NCBI RefSeq assembly: GCF_000711965.1
Contig: NZ_JONS01000022.1
Coordinates: 32,574 to 68,166 of the forward strand
Length of the DNA: 35,593 nt
From: Actinomyces israelii DSM 43320
Lineage (GTDB): Bacteria > Actinomycetota > Actinomycetes > Actinomycetales > Actinomycetaceae
Reading direction: 5' to 3'
The notes beneath the pieces were generated by a model that worked only from the letters and a program-made list of their open reading frames with translations, was not told where the DNA came from and ran no database searches. Positions 26,300-33,028 of this stretch are shown here, piece after piece. Within the stretch, counting starts at the first letter, position 1; every line of letters starts with the position of its first letter. The position numbers were made by a program, and so were the translations under genes.

Positions 26300-26309
26300 A
26301 CCGATCTCG
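26300..26309 (+). repeat. Single unit of the 22-bp repeat family (locus E)
   Basis: ACCGATCTCG is preceded by AGCCGGAAGTGA, the same 12-base spacer as at locus D. No second core is recognisable 22 bp away. It lies between the divergent ABC and beta-helix genes. Confidence 0.6.
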
Positions 26310-26406
26310 GCGGAGGGGGCGGGCGATTCACAGCGGGCTCATGGTGGGTGGATGCCGGGCTGATAGGCGCCTCATTGACAGTGGAGCCCGTCGCCGTAGC
26401 CCGGGC

Positions 26407-26435
26407 GGCCGCGGGCCTTCGGGAGGCCCGCGGCC
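26407..26435. other. Strong hairpin upstream of the beta-helix lipoprotein gene
   Basis: A perfect 12-bp stem, GGCCGCGGGCCT (26407-26418) with AGGCCCGCGGCC (26424-26435), has a 5-nt loop and ends 88 bp before the ATG at 26524. It could be a leader structure or a terminator for unseen upstream transcription. Confidence 0.45.
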
Positions 26436-26523
26436 TCACCGTCCGAAGGCCGTTCGGCGCCGCCCGCCCGACGCTCTCCGCCAACATCGCACATTTTGAG
26501 TCCACCGAACCGAGGAGACGCAC

Positions 26524-27891
26524 ATGACCCCCTTGACGACACCCCCGGCGCCGCTCGCGCCGTCCCGACCGTCCCGCCCCGACGACGGCGCTATACCCGA
26601 CACCGGGGTCGCCTTCGCCCTGCGCCGCCGCAGCCTCCTGGTGGGAGGCCTCGGTCTGGCGGCCGCCGGCACGCTCATGGCCTGCGGCTCCTCGGGCGGG
26701 ACGGATGCCCCCTCCGGCTTCTCCACCGCGACCGGCCCCTTCGCCGGAACCGACACGGCCACAGCCGCCGCGGACGCCGCCGTCGCGCCCGCCTACCACG
26801 AGGCCGCGGCCTCCAACACGTCGCTGTCGCCCGGCTCGTGGACCGGCAAGGTCGGGGACAAGGAGATCACGCTGTCGGGCGCCTACCTCGTGGACGGCAT
26901 CACCGCCACCATCGACGGCGGCACCTTCGAGTCCACCACCGCGGACCAGACGGTCTTCCTGGTCGTGGGCGGCGGCAGCCTGTCGATCACCAACGCGAGG
27001 ATCGCCAAGTCCGGCGACGCCTCCACCGACGGCCGGCACGGCGTGGACGACGCCTACAACTTCTACGGCCTCAACTCCGCCGTCGTCGCCGTGGGGGAGG
27101 GCTCCACCGTCACCGTCAACGAGACGACCCTGACGACCGCCGCCTCCGGGGCCAACGCCGTCATCGCCTCCGGCAGCGCCGCTGCGCAGGTCACCGCCTG
27201 TGCGATCGCCACCACCGGGGAGTCCTCGCGCGGTCTGCACGCCACCTACGCGGGCGTCATCACCGGCTCCGACCTGACCATCGAGACCCAGGGGGCCCAC
27301 TGCGCCGCCGTCGCCACCGACCGCGGCTCGGGCACCGTCACGGTCGAGGGCGCCAACACCTTCACCACCAACGGCGACGGCTCCCCGTGCCTCTACTCCA
27401 CCGGCCAGATCACCGTGTCCGGCCTGACCGGCCAGGCCAACGGGGCGCAGGCGATCGTCGTCGAGGGAAAGAACCACGCCACCGTCTCCGGCTCGACCCT
27501 CACCAGCGCCTCCAGCAGGGGTGGCGTCATGCTCTACCAGTCGATGTCCGGGGACGCCGCCGACTCCGACGCCGCCACCGAGGTCTCCACCCTCGCCCTG
27601 AGCGACGTGACCCTCACCTGCACCCAGGACGCCCCGGTCCTCTACGTCACCAACACCTCCTCGCGGGCGACCCTCACCCGCTGCACCCTGACCGCCCCCG
27701 GGGGCCTGGCCAGGGCCGACGAGGACCGCTGGGGCACCTCCGGCTCCAACGGCGGCACCCTCGCCCTCGCCATGGACGCCACCACCTCCGACGGCGCCAT
27801 CACCGCCGGCTCGTCGTCCTCCGTCACGGTGACCACGGCCAACGGAGGAGCGGCCACGGGGGCGACCTCGGGGAGCGTCACCGTCTCCTGA
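26524..27891 (+). CDS. Tat-exported lipoprotein with a predicted right-handed beta-helix
   Basis: A 455-residue surface protein. The N-terminus has an unusually long leader, then ALRRRSLLVGGLGLAAAGTLMAC: a twin-arginine motif, hydrophobic core and lipobox, so it is probably folded before export and lipidated. The rest is short repeated strands rich in Thr, Ser, Gly and Ala (GSLSITNARI, STVTVNETTL, GTVTVEGANTF, ATVSGSTLTS), as in parallel beta-helix adhesins and polysaccharide-binding proteins. The phrases NFYGLNSAV, SSRGLHATYAG, DRGSGTV, GSPCLYSTG, VEGKNH, LYQSMSGDA, YVTNTSS and GTSGSNGG recur in a widespread uncharacterised bacterial family as I remember it. GAGGAG precedes the ATG. No catalytic motif is seen. 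Confidence 0.8.
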   Translation: MTPLTTPPAPLAPSRPSRPDDGAIPDTGVAFALRRRSLLVGGLGLAAAGTLMACGSSGGTDAPSGFSTATGPFAGTDTATAAADAAVAPAYHEAAASNTSLSPGSWTGKVGDKEITLSGAYLVDGITATIDGGTFESTTADQTVFLVVGGGSLSITNARIAKSGDASTDGRHGVDDAYNFYGLNSAVVAVGEGSTVTVNETTLTTAASGANAVIASGSAAAQVTACAIATTGESSRGLHATYAGVITGSDLTIETQGAHCAAVATDRGSGTVTVEGANTFTTNGDGSPCLYSTGQITVSGLTGQANGAQAIVVEGKNHATVSGSTLTSASSRGGVMLYQSMSGDAADSDAATEVSTLALSDVTLTCTQDAPVLYVTNTSSRATLTRCTLTAPGGLARADEDRWGTSGSNGGTLALAMDATTSDGAITAGSSSSVTVTTANGGAATGATSGSVTVS

Positions 27892-27919
27892 GCACCCCCG
27901 CCGCAGCGCCCGGCGTGGG

Positions 27920-28006
27920 GGGCGGCCCCGCGCCTGTGGCAGGCTCGTCCCGGGGCGCGGCAGGTGATGACGCCCGTGGGCGGCCCCGCGCCTGTGGCAG
28001 GCTCGT
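27920..28006 (+). repeat. Duplicated 29-bp promoter-like segment
   Basis: The same 29 bases occur at 27920-27948 and 27978-28006, 58 bp apart. Each ends in CAGGCTCGT. In the second copy CAGGCT (27998-28003) stands six bases before the ATG at 28010, the spacing seen at other leaderless genes, so the duplication seems to have copied a promoter region. Confidence 0.7.
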
Positions 28007-28009
28007 GCC

Positions 28010-29617
28010 ATGCGCAAGGAAGCCTTCCCCCGCACAGGTCGCCCCCGCGTCGTCGTCACCACCGTCCCCGGGCCCGACGGCCTCAACTCCATGATCCGCC
28101 TGCTCACCCACGCCAACGAGATCGACCTGCGCGGCCTGGTCTACGCGGGATCGGACTGCCACTGGGCGGGGGACCCGGCCCACGGCATCGCCCCGCACCG
28201 CTGGCCCGCCCCCGGCGAGACCCTCCACATCGACACGGCCATCGACGCCTACGCCAGGGTCGAGGAGACCCTGCGGGTCCACGACCCCCGCTTCCCCACG
28301 GCCGCCCACCTGCGGTCCCTGGTCCGCACCGGCAATGTCGCCGCCGCCGGCGAGATGGACGAGGTCACCCCCGGCTCCGCCCTCATCGCCGACCTCCTGC
28401 GCGAGACCGCGCTGACCCCGGACGGCCCGGCGGGCATCGGCGCCCTGGCCGCCTCCGCCGTCGGCGACGCGCCGGCCGACGCCGCCCGTCCCCTGTTCGT
28501 CCAGGCCTGGGGCGGGACGTCGACCATCGCCCGGGCCCTGCGCAGCGTTGAGGAGGAGCTGGGGACGCGCCCTGACTGGCCGGTGCTCAAGCAGCGTGTC
28601 CTCGACCGCCTCGTCATCTCCTCCTTCGGCGAGCAGGACCCGACCCTGGAGAGCTACATCCGCCCGGCCTGGCCGGGGCTCGAGCACCGCGATGTCGCCA
28701 CCACCGCCTGGGGCTGCCTGTCCCGCACGGTGCTGGCGGTCCGGGACCGCGGGCTCGTCGGCGCCGGGTGGACCCGGAGGAGCGTCAGCGCCCGGGGCCC
28801 GCTCGGGGCCGCCTACCGCGTGTGGGGCGACGGCCGCCGGATGGCCGCGGGCTTCGACGCCGAGGACTACTTCGGCGAGTCCGGCAGGAGCGAGGAGCGG
28901 CTGCGCGGCGAGGGCTACCGGATCTGGTGCCCGCTTCAGGAGCCCGGCTCCTTCATCTCCGAGGGCGACACCGCCAACTTCACCCCGCTCGTCCCCAACG
29001 GCCTGCGCTCCTGGGAGGACGCCGCCTTCGGCGGCTGGGGCGGCCGCCAGACGCCTGACCCCGACCATCCCGACACCCTCACCTCCGGCACGGTCCTCGC
29101 CCGACCGGGGGCGCCGGCGCTCGCGCGCGGCGGGCTCGTCGTCGACCATGCTCCTGGCGGCCCCGACGGCCCCGACGGTCCTGCGCCGCCCGAGTACCAC
29201 GTGACCCGCTGGTGGCGGGCCGTCCAGAACGAGTTCGCCGCCCGGCTCGCCTGGTCAGTGACCCCACGGTACGAGGACGCCAACCACCCGCCGCTCGTCC
29301 TGGTCGCCGGCGCCCCCGCCACCGCCGAGGGCGGGCTGGCCCGCGCCGTGCGCCCCGGCGAGGTCGTCACCCTGACCGCCACGGCCACCGACCCCGACGG
29401 CGACGACGTGCTCCTGCGCTGGTGGGCCTACCCGGAGGCCGGGGCCAGCCCGTGCCCCGTGGCTCCGCGGCTTCGGGACGACGGCGCCGGCACCGCCGTC
29501 GTCACCGTCCCGGCGGCCGCCGAGCCGGGACAGGCCATCCACCTGATCGCCGAGGGCACCGACACCGGCTCCCCGGCCCTGACCCGCTACCAGCGCGTCG
29601 TGCTCACGGTGGCGTGA
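28010..29617 (+). CDS. DUF1593 / Sde182-like protein with nucleoside-hydrolase-like domain
   Basis: A 535-residue protein. The N-terminal domain (about 12-320) reads RPRVVVTTVPGPDGLNSMIRLLTHANEIDLRGLVYAGSDCHW and LFVQAWGGTSTIARALRSVEEE, typical of DUF1593. A C-terminal Ig-like domain (about 420-535) follows (LTATATDPDGDDVLLRWWAYPEAG). Relatives are often secreted; this one has no signal peptide. Family members and nucleoside hydrolases use a D-x-D-P-G-x-D-D type metal site; here the matching residues 17-24 are TTVPGPDG, so most acidic ligands are missing. It may not be a hydrolase. ATG 28010 has a CAGGCT box six bases upstream. It converges on rbsK in the nucleoside locus. Confidence 0.8.
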   Translation: MRKEAFPRTGRPRVVVTTVPGPDGLNSMIRLLTHANEIDLRGLVYAGSDCHWAGDPAHGIAPHRWPAPGETLHIDTAIDAYARVEETLRVHDPRFPTAAHLRSLVRTGNVAAAGEMDEVTPGSALIADLLRETALTPDGPAGIGALAASAVGDAPADAARPLFVQAWGGTSTIARALRSVEEELGTRPDWPVLKQRVLDRLVISSFGEQDPTLESYIRPAWPGLEHRDVATTAWGCLSRTVLAVRDRGLVGAGWTRRSVSARGPLGAAYRVWGDGRRMAAGFDAEDYFGESGRSEERLRGEGYRIWCPLQEPGSFISEGDTANFTPLVPNGLRSWEDAAFGGWGGRQTPDPDHPDTLTSGTVLARPGAPALARGGLVVDHAPGGPDGPDGPAPPEYHVTRWWRAVQNEFAARLAWSVTPRYEDANHPPLVLVAGAPATAEGGLARAVRPGEVVTLTATATDPDGDDVLLRWWAYPEAGASPCPVAPRLRDDGAGTAVVTVPAAAEPGQAIHLIAEGTDTGSPALTRYQRVVLTVA

Positions 29618-29754
29618 CGGGCGGCGCGGGCCGGGCGGCGGCCTGCGGGACCGGCGGGCGGCCTGAGCTCGTGGACCGGCGGGCGGGCCTCGGCGCCTTG
29701 GGCCCAGGAGCGCGGCGAGCTGCGAAAAGCGCTCATGGCCGGGTGCCGGGGTTC

Positions 29755-30666
29755 TCAGTAGCGCGGGGAGACGGGCGCGATGCCCTTGTAGGAGGCGGCG
29801 GCGCCGGCGGACAGGACCGCCGTCGAGCCGGCGCGCATGCCCTCGCGCACCGCCTCCGGGAAGTCGTATCCCGCGGCGAGCGCCGCCGCGAGCACGCCGA
29901 CCGTCGCGTCGCCGGCGCCCGTGGTGTCGACGACCGGCCCCAGGTCGATCGCCGGGACGTGCACCGCGCCCTCGTCCGAGGCCCGCACCGCGCCGGCCCC
30001 GCCGAGCGTGATGAGCACGCGGGCGATGCCCCGCTCGCGCAGCGCCGCCGCTGCGGCCAGGGCCTCCTCGGCCGTCTCGGGCGCCGGGGCCCCCAGGACC
30101 AGCCCGCACTCGCTCTCGTTGACGACCAGGACGTCCACGCCCGCCAGGGCCTCCGGCGGGATCGGGTAGACGGGCGCCAGGTTGAGGACGACCCTCGCCC
30201 CGGCCGCGTGCGTCCAGGCGATGACGGCCTCATTGGCGGCCGGGGGGATCTCGCCCTGGAGGACGACGACGTCGTCCTTGGCGAGCTCGACCGCCGCGGC
30301 CGCCTGCTCCCCGGTGACGCACCCGTTGGCCCCGGCGTCGAGAATGATCGTGTTCTCCCCGGCTGCGCTGACGGTGATGAAGGCGATCCCGGTGGTGACC
30401 TCCTCGTCCGTGCGCAGGGCGGAGACGTCCACGCCGTGCGTGCGCAGGTCCTCGCGCAGGGTGATGCCCGCGGGGTCGCCGCCGACGCGTCCGACGAACA
30501 GCGTGGTCGCGCCGCCGTGGGCGGCGGCCGCGGCCTGGTTCGCGCCCTTGCCGCCCAGGCGGTAGGTGGTGGAGGTGCCCGAGAGGGTCTCGCCCGGCTG
30601 GGGGAAGCGGTCGACCGTGACCGTGATGTCCTGGTTGATGGAACCGACGACGATGACGCGTCCCAT
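29755..30666 (-). CDS. rbsK: Ribokinase (PfkB family)
   Basis: Phosphorylates D-ribose to ribose 5-phosphate in the cytosol, here probably ribose freed from nucleosides. The 303-residue protein begins MGRVIVVGSINQDITVTVDRFPQPGETL, followed by YRLGGKGANQAAAAAHGG, the PfkB signature 1 type segment. VLNLAPVYPIPPEALAGVDVLVVNESE and the catalytic loop DTTGAGDATVGVLAAAL (Asp of GAGD as the base) complete the set. The loop has Ala-Thr where Ala/Thr-Phe is usual. ATG 30666 has AAAGGAG upstream. A LacI-type operator lies at 30796-30809. The gene follows lacI in the same direction across about 390 bp that hold two repeat elements. Confidence 0.93.
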   Translation of the reverse strand: MGRVIVVGSINQDITVTVDRFPQPGETLSGTSTTYRLGGKGANQAAAAAHGGATTLFVGRVGGDPAGITLREDLRTHGVDVSALRTDEEVTTGIAFITVSAAGENTIILDAGANGCVTGEQAAAAVELAKDDVVVLQGEIPPAANEAVIAWTHAAGARVVLNLAPVYPIPPEALAGVDVLVVNESECGLVLGAPAPETAEEALAAAAALRERGIARVLITLGGAGAVRASDEGAVHVPAIDLGPVVDTTGAGDATVGVLAAALAAGYDFPEAVREGMRAGSTAVLSAGAAASYKGIAPVSPRY

Positions 30667-30795
30667 TGGTGAGCTCCTTTGCTTCTCTGCTTCGGTCGGG
30701 TGTGGAGGCTAGCCGATGCCCGGGCCGGAGGCGGTGTCCGGGGCCTGCCCGTCTTTCGTCGGTGAAATTCGGGGCGGGCGGTGGGCTCGTGCGGG

Positions 30796-30809
30796 TGGAA
30801 ACGTTTCCA
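30796..30809. promoter_or_regulatory. LacI-type operator upstream of rbsK
   Basis: TGGAAACGTTTCCA is a perfect 14-bp palindrome with the CG centre typical of LacI/CcpA-family sites. Matching sites lie at 32126-32137 and 32845-32858. It is about 130 bp upstream of the rbsK start. Confidence 0.85.
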
Positions 30810-30864
30810 TCCGCAATGGGGGAAGCGTGCCACGTCCGCGGCGCGCGGTCAAGGGTGTCGCGGA

Positions 30865-30939
30865 CGCTTACTACGCTCCTTTGTTCCTTACTACGCTCCT
30901 TTTCCTCGTACAGTAAGGGACAAAGGAGCGTAGTAAGCG
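30865..30939. repeat. 75-bp palindromic element, copy 2
   Basis: Same length, orientation and plan as the copy at 2326-2400, with 69 of 75 positions identical. Arms 30865-30892 and 30912-30939 pair with a single G-T. Two differences from copy 1 in the left arm (30877-30878) are matched by complementary changes in the right arm (30926-30927), so pairing is preserved. Confidence 0.9.
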
Positions 30940-31023
30940 CTGTGGCGGCGCTGGCCGCGCAGCCGGTCGTCGCCAACGGCTCGGAGATCGTCCGGGGCGG
31001 CAGGCGCCCGCAGGGCTCCTTGA

Positions 31024-31055
31024 ACCGATCTCGACGCGGAGTACGACCGATCGCG
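31024..31055 (+). repeat. 22-bp-period repeat, two units (locus F)
   Basis: ACCGATCTCG at 31024 and the variant ACCGATCGCG at 31046 are exactly 22 bp apart, with spacer ACGCGGAGTACG. The variant second core matches the terminal unit at locus D. It lies between the lacI end and palindromic element copy 2. Confidence 0.8.
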
Positions 31056-31060
31056 GCGAC

Positions 31061-32080
31061 TCAGGGCCGGGGCGCGTCGGGCGCCGGGGCAGACAGGTCG
31101 GCTACGGAGTCGCGGCGGATGAGTGAGGCGGCCACGCGCTCGGAGGCGGGGCGACCGCCGTCGATCGCCTCGCAGAGCATGTCGACGGCCCGCTCGGCCT
31201 GACGCACCGGGTGCTGGGTGATGACCGTCAGTCGGGGGCGCAGGAGGTCGAAGACCTCGAGGTCGTCGTAGCTGATGATCGAGACGTCCCGGCCGAACCG
31301 CCGCCCCGTGTCCTGAAGGTGGCGAATCGCCATGAGCGTGTGGGGGGAGTAGCCGAAGACGAGCGCGGTGGCGCCGGTCTCCAGGTGCGCGTCGAGCTCG
31401 TCCAGCCACCGCGCGCCGGTGTTCTCCGCTCTAATGACGCGCGCCGACCCCCGCGGGAGCAGCGGGGCGGCGGCCCGCTCGAATGCGGTCAGGCGCTCGC
31501 GCCCCGTGGGGGAGCCCAGCAGCCCGGCGACGTAGGTGACCGAGCGGTGCCCGTGGGCGGCCAGCTCCTCGACGGCTGCTCCCAGCCCTGGGGCGGGGTC
31601 GGAGTCGATCGAGGGCACGTTCAGCGCGGTGATCGTGCGGTCGACGAACACGAGCGGGATCCGCCGCTCCACGAGCGTGCGCAGTCCCGGGGTGGCGTCG
31701 CCCTGCGGGGCGAGGATCACGCCGTCGATGCGCTGCTCCAGCAGGGCCCGCAGGTAGCCGTCCTGCTGCTCGGCGTCCTCGGAGGCCGAGCCGATGATTG
31801 TGGTCAGCCCCCGCGCGAACAGGGCGGCCTGGACGGTGTGGGCGAGCTGGGCGAAGAAGGTGTTGCGCACGTCGGGCACCAGCAGGGCGACGACGTCGGA
31901 GCGTGCGGCTCGCAGCGAGCGGGCCCGGGCGTTGACGGTGTAGCCGAGCCGGGTGGCGGCGGCCATGACCCTTTCGCGCGAGCGCGTCGAGGTGGAGGGG
32001 TGGCCGGTCAGGACGCGGGAGGCCGTCCCCAGGGAGACGCCGGCCAGCGCGGCGACATCCTTGATGGTGGGGGCTCCCAC
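31061..32080 (-). CDS. LacI-family transcriptional regulator of the nucleoside/ribose locus
   Basis: Repressor of 339 residues. The HTH reads TIKDVAALAGVSLGTASRVLTGHPSTSTRSRERVMAAATRLGY, followed by the hinge helix region (NARARSLRAARS) and a periplasmic-binding-protein-like domain (VALLVPDVRNTFFAQLAHTVQ, DGVILAPQG, PLVFVDRTI, VSIISYDDLEVFDLLRPRLTVITQ). The ligand is probably ribose or a nucleoside by context. Start GTG 32080 is chosen because GAGGAG precedes it; the frame runs to 32164, but that extension contains the operator at 32126. Operators before rbsK, its own gene and iunH indicate that it controls all three units. Confidence 0.92.
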   Translation of the reverse strand: MGAPTIKDVAALAGVSLGTASRVLTGHPSTSTRSRERVMAAATRLGYTVNARARSLRAARSDVVALLVPDVRNTFFAQLAHTVQAALFARGLTTIIGSASEDAEQQDGYLRALLEQRIDGVILAPQGDATPGLRTLVERRIPLVFVDRTITALNVPSIDSDPAPGLGAAVEELAAHGHRSVTYVAGLLGSPTGRERLTAFERAAAPLLPRGSARVIRAENTGARWLDELDAHLETGATALVFGYSPHTLMAIRHLQDTGRRFGRDVSIISYDDLEVFDLLRPRLTVITQHPVRQAERAVDMLCEAIDGGRPASERVAASLIRRDSVADLSAPAPDAPRP

Positions 32081-32125
32081 GGCGGTCTCCTCGATTGCGG
32101 ACGGCGATGGCGGGAGCTCGTGGCG

Positions 32126-32137
32126 GGAAACGTTTCC
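32126..32137. promoter_or_regulatory. LacI-type operator upstream of the lacI-type gene (autoregulation)
   Basis: GGAAACGTTTCC, followed by A, is identical in its 12-bp core to the operators at 30796 and 32845. It lies 46 bp upstream of the GTG at 32080, suiting autorepression. Confidence 0.85.
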
Positions 32138-32139
32138 AC

Positions 32140-32840
32140 GCCGGGCTCCCTGTGATGCTTGCACGGCCCGGTGCGTCAGTCAAGGAGCGGGGGCGCTTGG
32201 TCGTGCGCCGCGCCCGCTCGCAGCCTTGACGTCCGTCCCGGCCTGCCCCCGAGGCGGACGCAGGTGGATCGCAGGCGCCCGGACTCTTCGGGCCGCTGCC
32301 GGCGCGGAGGCGGACCGGGCTCGGCGAGGGGACTGCGGGCCGGGCGCCGGGGCGCGGGCCGGCTGCGGGCCGCCGGCGGCGTTGACGGCCCGACCCGCCC
32401 GGAACCAATAGTCTGCGGCGATTCCGGGCTCCGGTGTCGCGAGGCCCGGACCGGGGCGAGTGTGACGATCAGCCAGTACAGCTCGAAGCCGGCGCTGCTG
32501 GGCTCGTTGAGGACGGGCTGGCGCTGTGCCCGGGCGATGGCCCGAGCCCGGCGCTGCGAAGACCTGTTGGCCGGGACGACCTGCGACACGGCTGCCACGA
32601 CCGCGTCCCCCGCATTGTGAGAGCCCGTTGCTCAGGCGCCACGGGCGAGGCGAGGAGGACGACGACCGTGCGGGTCAAGCGACGACTGCACGGGCCGACC
32701 GATGGCCGTGGCGCTGACGCTACCTCGCCCGCCCGGCCGCGCCGTCGCCCCCGTCCCGGCGGCGTGCCGCCGCCCCGAACGGGTGCGACGGGCGCGAGGC
32801 GGCCTCCGGGCAACGATCGCGATCCGTCCCGCCCCCACCC
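32140..32840. other. Long intergenic region, possible decayed reading frame
   Basis: No gene is convincing in this stretch between two operators. On the reverse strand a frame at about 32598-32450 reads somewhat protein-like (RARAIARAQRQPVLNEPSSAGFELYWLIVTLAPV) and then degrades into Arg/Pro-rich translation, which may be a remnant. I do not recognise the family. Confidence 0.3.
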
Positions 32841-32841
32841 C

Positions 32842-32872
32842 TTGTGGAAACGTTTCCAAATGTGATAGAAAT
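32842..32872 (+). promoter_or_regulatory. iunH promoter with LacI-type operator
   Basis: TGGAAACGTTTCCA (32845-32858) overlaps a -35-like TTGTGG (32842-32847) and is followed by the A/T-rich TGATAGAAAT, which contains the likely -10 box. An operator in the spacer fits repression. The predicted leader to the GTG at 33029 is about 150 nt. Confidence 0.75.
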
Positions 32873-32905
32873 CGTGTGCGGCGCTTCGGGAGTCAGGGCG
32901 CCGCC

Positions 32906-32935
32906 CTTCGCGCGCCGATTCGTCGGTGCGCGAAG
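32906..32935 (+). other. Stable UUCG hairpin in the iunH leader
   Basis: A 13-bp stem (32906-32918 with 32923-32935, one G-T pair) is closed by the loop TTCG (32919-32922), an exceptionally stable tetraloop in RNA. Flanking CAGGG (32894-32898) and CCCTG (32938-32942) could extend it. Confidence 0.6.
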
Positions 32936-33028
32936 CCCCCTGCCAGATCTCCACCGCGGTGACGAAGCCGCGTCGGAGACCCCATCACCGCACACACATT
33001 CACCGTCACAGTTACAAAGGAGTTGCAT

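Noticed and set aside
23700..26363. An 887-codon forward frame opposite the ABC fusion gene.
   Set aside because: It is antisense to intact Walker and FtsX motifs, and its translation is a repetitive Gly/Val/Glu sequence without domains.
32081..32164. A 28-residue N-terminal extension of the LacI-type protein.
   Set aside because: The DNA contains the operator palindrome at 32126, and a strong GAGGAG precedes the GTG at 32080, so this is control sequence.
32159..32865. Forward-strand frames between the lacI-type gene and iunH.
   Set aside because: They are Arg/Pro-rich, change frame repeatedly, lack start signals and cover the operator and promoter of iunH.
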